Assembly (NCBI GenBank): GCA_002105175.1
Contig: MCGE01000004.1
Span: 310,001-374,000, forward strand
Direction: 5' to 3'
DNA length: 64,000 bases
DNA from: Absidia repens
Taxonomy: Eukaryota > Mucoromycota > Mucoromycetes > Mucorales > Cunninghamellaceae
Positions 12,481-23,700 of this stretch are shown here, piece after piece. The translations under genes were made by a program, and so were the position numbers. The notes beneath the pieces were generated by a model. It was not told the origin of the DNA. It did not search any database and saw only the letters and a program-made list of their open reading frames with translations. The stretch's first letter is position 1; each line of letters starts with the position of its first letter.

Positions 12481-13062
12481 GAGGTGGTGAATACAATAAA
12501 AAAAGAAAAAAGTAAAGGCAATCTACTGCGTTCTTGGGTGGAAGAAGACTTACGCATTGACTAGTAGTAAATAAAGAAGACTGAGACCAAAGCCCACCAC
12601 GGCTGCCAAACCAAAGATTAGGAAGGTGCTGGTATCAAACGTCAGACCACTGTACTGGGTACTTGACTGTACCCCACCAGTCGTGACACCATGATTGCTA
12701 CTATAAGATTGAAGAGCCAGAACGGAAACACCAATGAAAGCACCAACATTCAATATCCACAGAATCAGCGCCCAGACATCATGATAAGACCGCCAACCCT
12801 TTTTAGGTGCATTGCCTGTATTGTCTTTTTCAAATGGTAATTGATCATGTTGACCCGGTTGTTGTTCGGCATGTTGAGGTGAAGGTGCATAATTTCCACC
12901 GCCGCCGCCGCCGCCGCCATAGTTTTGTTGTTGTTGAGGTGGAGGATAGGGATACGAAGGCTGCTGGTTCGCGTTGTAATTATAGGGTTGAGGTGGAGGT
13001 GGGTACATTTGTTGACTGGGTTGGTACTCCTGTCCTTGTGGTGGTGGTGTGTTTCCATACAT
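10926..13062 (-). CDS. PNS1: PNS1/SLC44 choline-transporter-like membrane protein
   Basis: Plasma-membrane family of uncertain substrate in fungi. Exons: 13062-12554, 12396-12221, 12115-11641 (with a problem, below), 11539-11392, 11297-11056, 10964-10926. A P/Q/Y-rich cytosolic head with a glycine run is followed by WRSYHDVWALILWILN and about ten hydrophobic helices. Family motifs include ARLNLAMVFLVFSFYWTSQV, VSYTTLAGIYASVYF, ICFGSLL, FNNYAFSGVAIYGKSYI and VFLCLAEDP-like FVCLAEDPQAL. Within 12115-11641 the frame breaks at about 11713. It is restored either by one missing base or by removing a 47-nt intron-like piece (11739-11693), which gives 513 residues. Intron 1 contains a 60-nt A run on the plus strand. 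Confidence 0.9.
11693..11739 (-). other. 47-nt intron-like segment or frameshift site in PNS1
   Basis: On the coding strand it begins GTATTT and ends CCTTAG, with a TTAAC branch-like motif 17-22 nt from the end. Its length (47, not divisible by three) exactly repairs the frame. Against an intron, related PNS1 proteins usually have a linker of 10-20 residues at this point, and removal would fuse two membrane helices. A single-base deletion near 11713 is the alternative. Confidence 0.5.
12420..12479. repeat. 60-nt poly(A) run inside PNS1 intron 1
   Basis: An uninterrupted run of A on the plus strand, which is a T tract in the transcript. It sits about 22 nt upstream of the 3' splice site and so extends the polypyrimidine tract far beyond normal size. 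Confidence 0.95.
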
Positions 13063-13327
13063 GATTGAAAAACAATAGCAAGTATGATGGGGTCAGTGTA
13101 AAAAAAAAACAAAAACAAAAAAAAAAAACGAAAAAAAAAAAAAAAATACAAAAAGGAGAGGAAGAACGGAAAATATTTCGAAACCAAAACCTGGATCCGA
13201 CGTTTTTATTTTTATTGTTTTCAAGTCCAGCATAATAGTGCATTGCATGTGTGACAGAAGCAAAAGAAAAAAATATATAATACAAAAAAGACAAAAACAA
13301 AAAAGCTATATTACAATCATAACTAAA

Positions 13328-15976
13328 CTACAAAAAGGCATCATCATTAAATAAAATGTTTTGGATAAAAGGGGTAGTACTACTAGATTCTAAAGGTGGT
13401 ATATGGGATAAAAGCTGAAATGGTTGCTGAGGGTGAGGAGGATGCCCGTGATGCAGGACGTCGATACCGGTGTCGTTAGTGTAGGTGAGTGTCGGTGTTG
13501 GTGTACTTGTTGTTGCTGTAAATGGCGATGAAGTAGATGGAATGTCATTCAAGTCCAAGGTTTGATTCGCCAGTATATTGTTGTTGATGGATGGGGCGGC
13601 GGCCATCAAATCTGCACCGTCAAACAATGGCAGCGAGGACGAGATTTCTGAGATAGTACTGATCCCACCAACATCATTAGCACTTGTTGTAATAAAAGGA
13701 TTACTGTCGTAGATGGGGTTTCCACAAAGCAACTTGTCCAATGGAAGGATATTTGCCATAGGGGCCAACCAAGGTGAGCAAGGATCAAGAAAAGCAGCCA
13801 AAGCCAGATCGTCCTCAACGGAGTAGATTTTCGGAGTTGGAAGCATTGTTGTCGATGGTAGTTGTGCATCAGCGGCAGCCATAGGGGACACAACACCGGC
13901 CCCACCCGATGCTTTTGCCTCCATTTTCGCCACCTGTTCATGATAATACTCGATTCTGTTCCTTACTGATTGAATTGTTGACCAGTTGGTCCACATGCTG
14001 TCCTTTGCCAAAGCAGAGAGTTTATTCAAGTAATCCCACACCATCCCATGCATCTGTTGTTGTTGTTGGTTCGTGTCACTCCGATGCTTGAGGCACAACA
14101 CCGTCGTCGCGGTTTCCAGTATCGATACGATCAGTGTCCGTGGAAGTAATGCCGAATTGTTCTTGTAGTTTTGGGAATCGGCCAAAAACACTTGCAGAGC
14201 ATCCATCATCGCATAAATCTTGGGTGTTGCCAATTGAACGCGCGCCATAGTTTTCACGTCGGTTTCAGAAAGGAATGTTGGTCGGAAGATGTCAAACGCC
14301 GAGTTGGTGTAGCTGTTGCCTTCTTTCGGCGGGCTAAAGTCCATGATGAAGATGAGATGGATCTCCAAAAGCCGCCATGACATTTCAATCGTAAATGCCT
14401 GTTGCGTCGTCCATTCATGCCGATTCGCATGTATAAATGCGTCAAATTCTTCGAGCACCGCGTTCAATCTTTCTACCAGTCCGTCCACCGTTGGGTAGCC
14501 CACCTTGGGTCGTGATTTCGTTTGTTGCCCATTACATGTCAAGTTGTATTTCACCTCGGGGAAGCATTGTAAAAACTTGTTCATGAATTTGCTGTGGACA
14601 CAGGCGACATAAAATGTTTCCACCAAGTAATAATATGACCGGAAGAGTCGTTGATTGCCGCTGGATTTGTCAAGTTGGTACGAGAGCGACTTTTCAATGT
14701 TGGGTGGTGGTAATGGTGGGGCGATAATATCACTTGTAAAATGAGCTGCATGTCCCACTACATATAATATATATGGAACATAAAATTAGTCAGATGGTCA
14801 ATTAGTCATTCTTATCATGCATTTTTTTTTTTTGAAAGTCAACAACAACTACTTACCATCAAGAGAGCCACGGATCGTATTATTAAAACTTGTCCAGTAA
14901 GCATACGATAAAAGTTCTGCCTCCACATCACTGACTTCGGTTGAGAGAAGGGTGCCATCCATCACCCCAAGCTGGCCACCAATCATATATGCCAAGCCAA
15001 GCATCGCCATCCCCCGTTTCGGATAACCATAGAGACCTTCAAAGATACCCAATAAAATCACAGCCTGATACTTGACCAACGTCGCGGCAGAGGACGATTT
15101 TTGGAGCAAATAGTACGCATAATCCAGGAACGGGTTGCGCTGTTGACGATCTGCGGCTTCCCACAAATGCACCGGTTTTCCCTCGAGCATTCTTGCAAAG
15201 TACGTCGTCGTTCCATACACCGCACACAACAACAATGGGTCAACCGAGTCTGTCCAAAATCCTTGAAGAAATAACGTCTTGTTGAACATCACCGAATGGG
15301 GGTGGATACAAAAAAAACATTCAATCAATCGTACCGCCTGCTGCGTGGGCAAAGTGATGAGTGGATTGATCAGCGGTGGCTCCATAGGTGGTTCGTCAAA
15401 GAATTTGAAGGCAACTTCCTGGAAGAGTGCCGATGCCACGGAATTGTAATCATGCGCTTCATCTAACGGTAAACTGCTGCTCTTGCTGATGAAGATATTC
15501 ACGACTTCGGAGGCTGTCCAGTTGTGTGTTTCCAATAGATCATACATTTTGACGTCCGCAGATGTGATCGAATAACTATTGCTGGTCGCTCGTACAAGGG
15601 CAAGTTGAGTCACCGCCTCTTTGAAGATATCGGTGAAGTAGGTCTCGATAAAGTAGAGTAGATTTTTCGTCTTGTCGTTGTGGAGAAACTTGTTGCCTGC
15701 GGGGATGGTGTATGCCAGATTTTCGATAATAAAGTCCCTACACGTACCGCCGACACTGGTCGATGAATGCTGTCTGGTGCGGCTGAGGACGAGTTTGTTC
15801 ACCACGGCATTCTTTGCTGGTCTTCCGAGAGGTCGTTGTTTCGCATAAGTACATTGATCGCCACAGTCCTTCTTGACACATCGACTGCAGGGTTGTCCTC
15901 CATCGCATTTGACTTTTTTCGATCGACAAGAGAGACAACTTACTTTTCGCTGTGCTTTGCCGATTGAAGAATCCAT
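13328..15976 (-). CDS. Zn2Cys6 transcription factor, tandem paralogue A
   Basis: Two exons (15976-14857 and 14757-13328) give 849 residues. The start is chosen so the head (MDSSIGKAQRKVSC) lines up with paralogue B. The zinc cluster has cysteines at 14, 17, 24, 30, 33 and 42 with the basic loop RSKKVK, followed by the linker RPAKNAVVNKLVL. The long middle region reads as the fungal regulator (MHR) domain (TDSVDPLLLCAVYG, NPFLDYAYYLLQKSSS, GLYGYPKRGMAMLGLA). The tail is rich in P, S and T and probably activating. It contains no clue to its target genes. It lies directly downstream of paralogue B on the same strand. Confidence 0.92.
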
Positions 15977-16286
15977 TAATGTAATAAGAAACAAGAAGAA
16001 AAGATAAAAAAAAGTAAAGAAAAAAAAAAAAAAAAAAGGTCAAAGGGTGCCAAGAAGAAGAAGCTAAAAAAATCAGAACTATCGGCGTTCGAAAAATGAA
16101 TCATGTATAACATCGTGTACAAAAAGAATTCTGTCCAGATCAAATGATGTAACAAACAGATAGTGTGGGTTAATAAATTTTTTATTAATAAAATGCGTGA
16201 ATAAATACGTAAATGGATAAATGGATAAATGATAATAAGAATAAGCTACTACAATAAACTAAAAGGGAAGAAGAGAAAAGGCAACG

Positions 16287-18947
16287 CTATACAAAAGAAT
16301 CATCACCGGAAGGTGTCGAATATTGCGAGGGTATAAATAAACCAGTCGCTGACCCCAGCGGATATTTTGCCAAGTTGTTTGCTAGATCGTATTGCTCTGA
16401 TGACAAATGATTTGACGACGGTAGTGGAGATGGCTGGGCTTTATTGTTACTGTTGCTACTGTATACGTGATGTCCCTGATTATCATCCAGAGTGTCCAAT
16501 TCAGTCAAAAAAGGAGTGGCCATCAAATCAGTGTCGCTGCAATTCGGTCGTGGTTGTATGTCATTGCTGTAATAGTCTGGAATGTAATCAATGTGTAAGG
16601 TGATGTTGTTCGATGGTAGAGCTTGTGTTGGTGTTGGTGTTGGTGTTGGTTCAGAAATGCCAGATAAAAGCCGCAAATCCACTACGGAGTTCCTCAGCGG
16701 GTTGAGCCATGTTCCACAAGGATCAAAGAATGCTGCGCACGCCAGATCATCATCGGTCGTTGTTGTCGATGGAGTGCCAAAGCTTTCTGATGGCGTGGAT
16801 CCCATTACTGTTGCTGTCGTTGTCATTTGATCAATGTTTTCGTCCAAAAACCCCGGTATCATCGTCATCATTGCTGTTGTTGATCCGTAACCGCCACTGT
16901 CAAAATATTTCTTAATCCTCGCTTGTACCGACTCAATAGCGCTCCAATCGGTCCATATGTCTGGCAGTTGTGTAATCCCCTCCAGCTTTTTCAAATACTC
17001 AAACGATTTTTCATCCCATGGGTCACTGGCAAGTTGAATAAATATGATTTCCATGGCGGTTTCCAAGGCAGACACAATCAATCCGCGCGGTAGAAACAAG
17101 CGGTTGTGGTCGTAGTTAGCTGGGTCCGATAAGAAGTCATGCGTCTTGTCCATCACAAGATACACCATTGGTAGCGCTTCATGAATCCTGCTCATGGTCG
17201 ATGGGTCATCTGGTAGTAGTCGAATATCTTGCAGACAATCATACGCCGTATTGCAGAAATTGATCCCATTCTTCACAGGTCCGCTGTCCTTGATAAAGAG
17301 AATATGTATGCCATAGGTTGTACACAATGTTTCTAATGTATAGACTTGGGCTGTTGACCAGGTATGTTTTGTTTCTTGAATAAATACGTCAAAATTTTGA
17401 ATCACCTTTTGCAGTCTTGCACCTAGATCATCAGGTTTTGGATAGCCAACGGACCGTAAACCCGCTTGCGATTTTTTCATACGAGGGGAAAACATGTTGT
17501 ACCGTACCTCAGGGAACTCGAGTAACAATAGAGTTGTATACTTGCAGCAGACAGAATGTGTGTAGAAGGATTCCACCAAAAAGCCAAAGGACCGATAGCG
17601 ACGAGGATTGCCATTTGATTTTTCGAATTGATAAGAAACAGATTGTTCAATATTTGCAGGTGGAAGTTTGAGAGAAAGTGTTTTCTTGGAATAATGAGGC
17701 AGTTGGCCCACTAAATCGTAATAATAATAAAAAGGTGAGTATGTTTTTGGTCCCTTCCCCGCACTACATATCCCATATGAATACTTACGGTCAACAACGC
17801 CACGGCAGGTGCTGTTAAAGGTAGACCAAAAAGAGTAGAGTGCCAATTCTGAAGTGATATCATTGCTTTTTTCTTGAAACGAGCCATCCCAGATCCCGAG
17901 ATTAATTCCGATCATAAATGCTAGACCTGTTGCATATGTTAGTAAATGTGATAGTCTCTCTCAACATTTTTTTTTTTTATGTTACTTACCAAGATTAACA
18001 ATGCCACGTTTTGGGAATCCAAAGACCATTTCAAAAAGACCAAGAAGAACTACTGCTTGATATTTTTCCAACGAGACTTCAGAGGACGATTTTTGGACGA
18101 GGATATAGGCGTATTCCAAAAAAGGGTTCCGGATCATTTGGTCGGATGCTTCCCAAAGGCCTAGCGGCTGACCTTTGGTCATTTTTTCCATGTACGTTGA
18201 TGTTCCCAAGATGACGCACAGTAGTAAAGGATCGATGGAATCAGTCCAGTAACCTTGCAGGATCAGGGTTTGATTGAGAAGAATTGAGTTGGGGTTCACG
18301 GTAAAAAAAGTATCGATCAGGTAGACAGCTTTGTGGGGCGACAAGGTGGATAGAGGGTTGATGGAGGGAAGTGTGGGAGGGGGTTCAGAGAAGAATTTGA
18401 GCGCCATGTCCTGAAAGACGGAAGCCGAAATCGAGTCAAAGAAGCTAAAGCTGTCCAAAGGGAGTGCACTGATTCGGTTGACCACTACGTTCAGGAGTTC
18501 TACAGTGGCATACACGTGGAGATCCAGTAGCTCGTACATTTTCACCTCAGGAATATAAGGAAGTGCTTTGGTGACCCGACTAACAGCGAGTTGCATAATA
18601 GCGTCGTCGTAGTTGAAGAGAGTGTGAATGAAGTAGTAGAGGTTTTTGCTGCTGTCATTGTTGATAAAGATGGCATCGGTAGGCATGGAATAGCAAACGT
18701 TTTCAAATATAAATTCTTTGTATTGGTTTCCAGAAGTAGTCTGTTTGGATCGGTTGAGGACTAGTTTGTTCACCACTGCATTTCGAGGTCTACGACCGAC
18801 CTGACCTGGTTTGAGGAATGTGCAGTCATCCGGGGCTTTGCGCAGGATACAACGTTGGCAAGGATGTCCACCACAGCACTTAACCTTTCTATATCGGCAG
18901 GGAAGACAACTAACCTTCCTTTTCGACTTGACAACCGATAATGTCAT
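16287..18947 (-). CDS. Zn2Cys6 transcription factor, tandem paralogue B
   Basis: Three exons (18947-17990, 17926-17789, 17710-16287) give 839 residues. The zinc cluster has cysteines at 14, 17, 24, 30, 33 and 42, the same spacing as paralogue A, with RYRKVK in the basic loop and an extra Cys at 25. Colinear matches run the full length: NAVVNKLVLNRS, TDSIDPLLLCVILG, NPFLEYAYILVQKSSS, GFPKRGIVNLG, then PPANIEQSVSYQFEKSNGN. Intron 2 is shared in position with the single intron of paralogue A; intron 1 (after VNLG) has no counterpart there. An upstream in-frame ATG at 19022 exists but would add residues absent from A. DNA target unknown. Confidence 0.92.
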
Positions 18948-20159
18948 GATAGAGGTTAATGCAAGATGTGAGAAGAAGTAACAACGGTAAGCGGGAAAGA
19001 AAATTTTCATTTCACTTGGCAAAGAAAATTCTAATGATCATTAAAACACCGATGACCCTTCCGATTTTGAAGAAGAAAATTTTGCCTAATAGTGTAGAGT
19101 CCTCCGGAAATAATGACTGATCTATATAAACGGATAGAATTATCATTATGATATCGTCCTCTACTAGTATCTGACAGTTACAGTTCCTGAAAATAATGAA
19201 ATGCTGTAAACTGCGTTGTGGTTAAAGGAAAATGGAATTTGAAACCCAACCAATAATATATCTTAACTGCATGATCTGGCAAAGCCCAATTTCATTGGTA
19301 TATGAAATTTGGTTAAGGCTAATGATTTCCGTACATAACAAATTTTATTATCTTGTTATTTGTTCTTGTACCTACTATTGCTTCTCACCTGACATACTAC
19401 ATACTTCTCCGCGATTCCCGTAATGGGAGATTTGACCATCTGTGTCATTTCACACCTTTTGGTGGACAGTCTCAGCTTTTTGTTGGCGTTTCTATGCCTA
19501 CGTTGTATTTTTTAATTATATCATACTCAATGAAAATCATGAAACGGAAATATACAGTATGTTCAGTCTAGTGGAATGTATAATATTTTATAGGGAAGGT
19601 TATTGTGACAGCACGATCAAGGTTAAACAATATGAATAGTAGAGAGGAAATCGAAGCATGTTTCATATCAAGTGACCAAGAGCTGCAAACCAGTAGCTGG
19701 CGAATTAATGGGGCGGGAGTAATCATAGTAGATAAGCTAGCTAGAAAAGAGATGTTTGATAAAGTGCACACAAAATGGCAATTAAAAACGGGTTTGCTCA
19801 TTGTATAATGGGTCAGAAAATGGTTAATAAAAAAAGCTATATTTTTATTCAAAGAAACATAATAAAGACTAAGGTAAAGGTGGGGTGTTCATTGTAACAA
19901 AGGATCTAGTTGGAGCTAGCATGAGGGAGACTTTTAGGTGTTATGAAAAAGGGTCCCTGTTAATCTAAAAGGACTATTGTAAATTGGGAGCAAGTATGCT
20001 GTATTGTACGAGGAATGAGAAAGAGTAATGAGACATCTATTACTGAAAAAAACACCACCGGTCACCACGCATCAAAAACGGTGGTGGGGGAGCAGCAAAG
20101 TGATCTATTGTAAAATACATGATTGACATTAATAGGTCATTTTTTCATTGAAACATGCA
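18948..20159. other. Intergenic upstream of regulator B
   Basis: Holds the promoter of paralogue B; TATATAAA lies at about 19121-19128 in plus orientation. An inverted repeat CACCACCG...CGGTGGTG lies at about 20055-20093. Short open frames (for example 19605-19808) show no family features. Confidence 0.5.
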
Positions 20160-20361
20160 AAAAGAGACATCTTTTATTCAATATAAGTTTAAACTAAGGA
20201 CAAAACTGTTACTAAATTAAGTTAATGAAGGCTTCAAACCAAAAAGCCAACTAATTCATGATGCTTCTAAATCCTGAATTCAAAATGAAAGGGTTTCCCC
20301 ATGCATCTTGTAATCCCTGTTCTGAAAACGCATCTAAACTATTCCTGATACAATTCTAGGT
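20160..20361 (-). repeat. Dispersed repeat, copy 2
   Basis: On the minus strand it reads GGGATTACAAGATGCATGGGG, CCCTTTCATTTTGAATTC, AGTTGGCTTTTTGG and ends GAATAAAAGATGTCTC. It is closest to the copies at 1065 and 53378. It stands about 60 bp from the retrotransposon's target-site duplication but is separate from it. Confidence 0.8.
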
Positions 20362-20403
20362 CAAAAATAACCCCATGCAAGTTGAATGGTGAAGAAAAAA
20401 TAA

Positions 20404-20417
20404 AGTGATCAAAAAGA
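20404..20417. repeat. Target-site duplication, 3' side of LINE
   Basis: AGTGATCAAAAAGA, identical over 14 bases to 25982-25995 on the other side of the element. It directly abuts the poly(T) run that is the element's poly(A) tail on the minus strand. Confidence 0.9.
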
Positions 20418-20751
20418 TTTTTTTTTTTTTTTTTTTTTTGTAGAAAAATTTATGAATTTTATTCATAGGACCCGTATCGTTGAGTGGCGGGCCCCGAAAT
20501 CAGCGATGTCACAAGGGTGGATAATTGTATAAATGAGAGTATAGTGTGGAAAGAAGAAAATGAATAGAATAAATGAAATAAATAGAATAAATAAAATAAA
20601 TAAAAGAAATAAAATAAGTAAAAGAAATAAAATAAATAAAATAGATAAAATAGATAAAATAAATAAAAGAAAGAAGGAAATATGGGCGACAGGAGTATGC
20701 TAAATTGCTATGGAATCGAGGGTCGGGGGGGGGAAGGGTGGTAAAGACCGA

Positions 20752-23700
20752 CTAATCGTCTAATGGTAGTGGCGTCAGGATGTGTAATGTTCCTCTGATG
20801 GCACGCTTGACGAGGTGTTGTCGTTGGAAGGGTATATCATGAATTGATGATTGCCAATGTCCGATCCAGATGCATCTAAGCGTAGTACCTATGACAACCA
20901 GGAGATGAGATGGATTCCATATTGTGGAGGGCCAGGTAAGTGTCGTCATGATTGTGTAGAGACAATCTATCGAAAAATGTAAATGCGGGAAGAAATAACC
21001 TAGGACTGACGTCCAAACATCATTTTTGGTGGGGCAACCGACCAGAAAGTGGAGTGTATCTTCAAAGCTAGTGGTGCAGAGATGACACAGGGAGGATGTG
21101 GATCGTCCTATCTGACGCAGGAAGTGACGTAAGGGAACTTTGCCAACCAGTATCTTGTACCAAATGGTGCGGGCTTCAGGGGTCATTGGAGCCTTCCAAA
21201 AGATGTCGGTGCCGGCGGGTGAGAGAGGAGAGGATTTCGTTGAAAAAGGGGGGTAGACATAGCGGAGGAAAGATGTGGTCAGTAGTTGGTTGGGTTCGAC
21301 GGACCAGTGAATGATATCGGCTAGAGGGGCGGTTACTGTGGAGACAGGTCTGGTGGTGATCAAATCCATCGCCCAATCGTGGAGCTGTATGTTGCCTCCA
21401 AGAACGTCCTTGAGAAGGTGTTTCAGTAATCGTGGGTATCGTCTTTGATCGGTGTCTACTTTCGGTCTTAAGCAGTGGAGGATTTCATCAATAACAAAAA
21501 ATGTGTGACCTTGATCTTTTCGGTGACCTTTTTGAAGAAGCCAGTGGTTGGTGGAGATGTTGGAGAAGAATACGGTCAGGGGGAGGTGGAGGCACATGTC
21601 GGAAGTTGCCTTGGTAAAGTCCAGGTCAAGTCGTAGCCCGTCAAAAGCCTTGAATATTAAGGAAAGAACGTGGCGTGGGGATGTCAAAGCCCCGTAACGA
21701 AGGTGAGGGAAAAGAAGGGGCAGCAGTGATGGTGAGTCAGGAGGGCCAGCCGAAGAGAGATGGTGATGGAGCATATTGGTGATCAAAGAGGAGTGGAATG
21801 ATGGAACCAGGAGGTTCTTCAGCCAGCGAGCTTGTAGTATCAGTTGTTGTCGGGGGGAGTCCAGTAGGGCCAATCCACCATCGTATTTTGTCCGGCAGAG
21901 ATGGACGTACGAAAGCATAGGAGTTTTCTTTTGCCAAACAAAACGATGGACAAGGGAGCGAAGCTTGTTGAAGAAGGTTTGGGGGACAGGGGTGAGGCGG
22001 AGACAATACCAGAGTTTGGAGAGAACTAGGATGTTGGTGATGGTGACGCGTCCTTTGATCGATAGGTTGCGTTGGCTGTATATTTGGAATTGTTTGGACA
22101 TCCCTTCCAAAAGCTTTGTCAACGATCGATCTTGTTGGTAGGGGGTGTAGAAGATAGGGAAACCTAGGTATCGGAAGGCGGAAGGTGAGTGGCGGTGATG
22201 GTATACTTTGATGTCGTGTTGTTCCAATTTGGAGATCCATATATCCTCTTGAGCACCGTTGAGAGAGAAGGCTTCGGTCTTGTTTTCATTGAATTTTGCA
22301 TTGGACACTGTGGAGTAACAAGATAAGTGGTACAGAAGACGATCGAGGTGGTTGGGTGTTTGGAGGAAAACGCATATATCATCAGCATAAGCCAGGAGTT
22401 TGACAGGGGGAGGGGGATCAAGCGAAGCAGGAACGTGGGGAGGGAAAACATACCCAGGGAAATGGGAGTCATGTAGAATGGACAATAACAGGGGTTCGAG
22501 AGCCAGGTTGAAGAGCAGAGGGGAGAGTGGGTCGCCTTGCCTAAGTCCACGCTGTTGCTGTATCGTGTCTGTGAAGAATCCATTGACATTCACCGTGACC
22601 TGATTGTTGAAGAAGAGAGACACCAAAGCAGTTACCAGGGACCTTGGAAAACCAAATGCACGAAGACATTTATGGAGATAGCGTGGGTGAACCCGGTCAT
22701 AGGCTTTCTCTTGATCCAATAATAAACCTAATCCGGATGCGTTGTGTAGTTGACTTTGTTCCATGATGATTTTGAGGGCCATGCCGTTTTCCGCAATGAA
22801 CCGTCCTGGTACAAATCCTGTTTGGTATGGGTTGAGGAGATTGTCGGTAAGAGGAGCCATTCGTCGAGTGACCACTCTGGTGAACACTTTTGCATCACAG
22901 TTGATCAGGGAGATAGGTCGCCAGTTACGGAGATTGGTAATATCCCCTTTCTTCGGTAGTAGCCGTACCTTGATTCGTTGCCAGGATGCCGGGAACACAC
23001 CAAGATCAAGAGCTTGATTGTATACTTGGAGGCATAAGGATTGGAGTTGAGGTAAAGAGAAGAGAAGTGAGAGAAAAGGGTAGCCAAAACCATCTTCCCC
23101 CGGGCTGCTGGTTTGGTTTACTCGCATGGCTTGTGTTTGGAGGTCCGCCATAGTAATTGGTCGGGTGAGCCGGTGATGGTCTTGTTCGGTGAGGCGTGAG
23201 GGGATTGTTGCTGAATCCAAAAATTCGTCAATCATTCTGTCGTCCACCGGTTCGGCTGTGTACAAGTTTTGATAGAATGTCCTAGTGATAGCACGGAGGG
23301 AAGCTGGATCGTCCGAAGTTGTGCTGATGTTTTCTGCTGTGGTAGACAGGGAGGACATATATTGTTGGTTTGTGCGAGTCGTGTGAATGGCTTTCAGGTA
23401 CTTTGGTGAGCGTTCCCCTTTTTCGCGCCATCTTATTCCCGCTTTCATTGCTGCTATGTCGGTCAGTTCCTGCTGTAATTGGTGTATCAATGCATCCCAG
23501 TTCGGAAGAATTTGTTGGCGTAGAGCGGGTGATGGCTTGGTGCGGAGAAAACGGTTGCGGCGGCGTTGTAATTGACGTAATGTTGAGCAACGCCATGAAA
23601 CGTATTTTTTTCCGAATTTCTTGGTAAAGGTTTGACATTGAAGTTTGAGTTGGTCCCATTGTTCCTGTGGTGTCATGTCCAAAATTTCGGTAGTAAAGAA

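Noticed and set aside
19605..19808. 67-codon plus-strand ORF with a hydrophilic, protein-like composition
   Set aside because: No family motif, no promoter or poly(A) context and no splice partners; could not be supported as a gene.
20055..20093. CACCACCG...CGGTGGTG inverted repeat considered as a transposon end
   Set aside because: Only one such pair, no partner terminus and no target duplication found.
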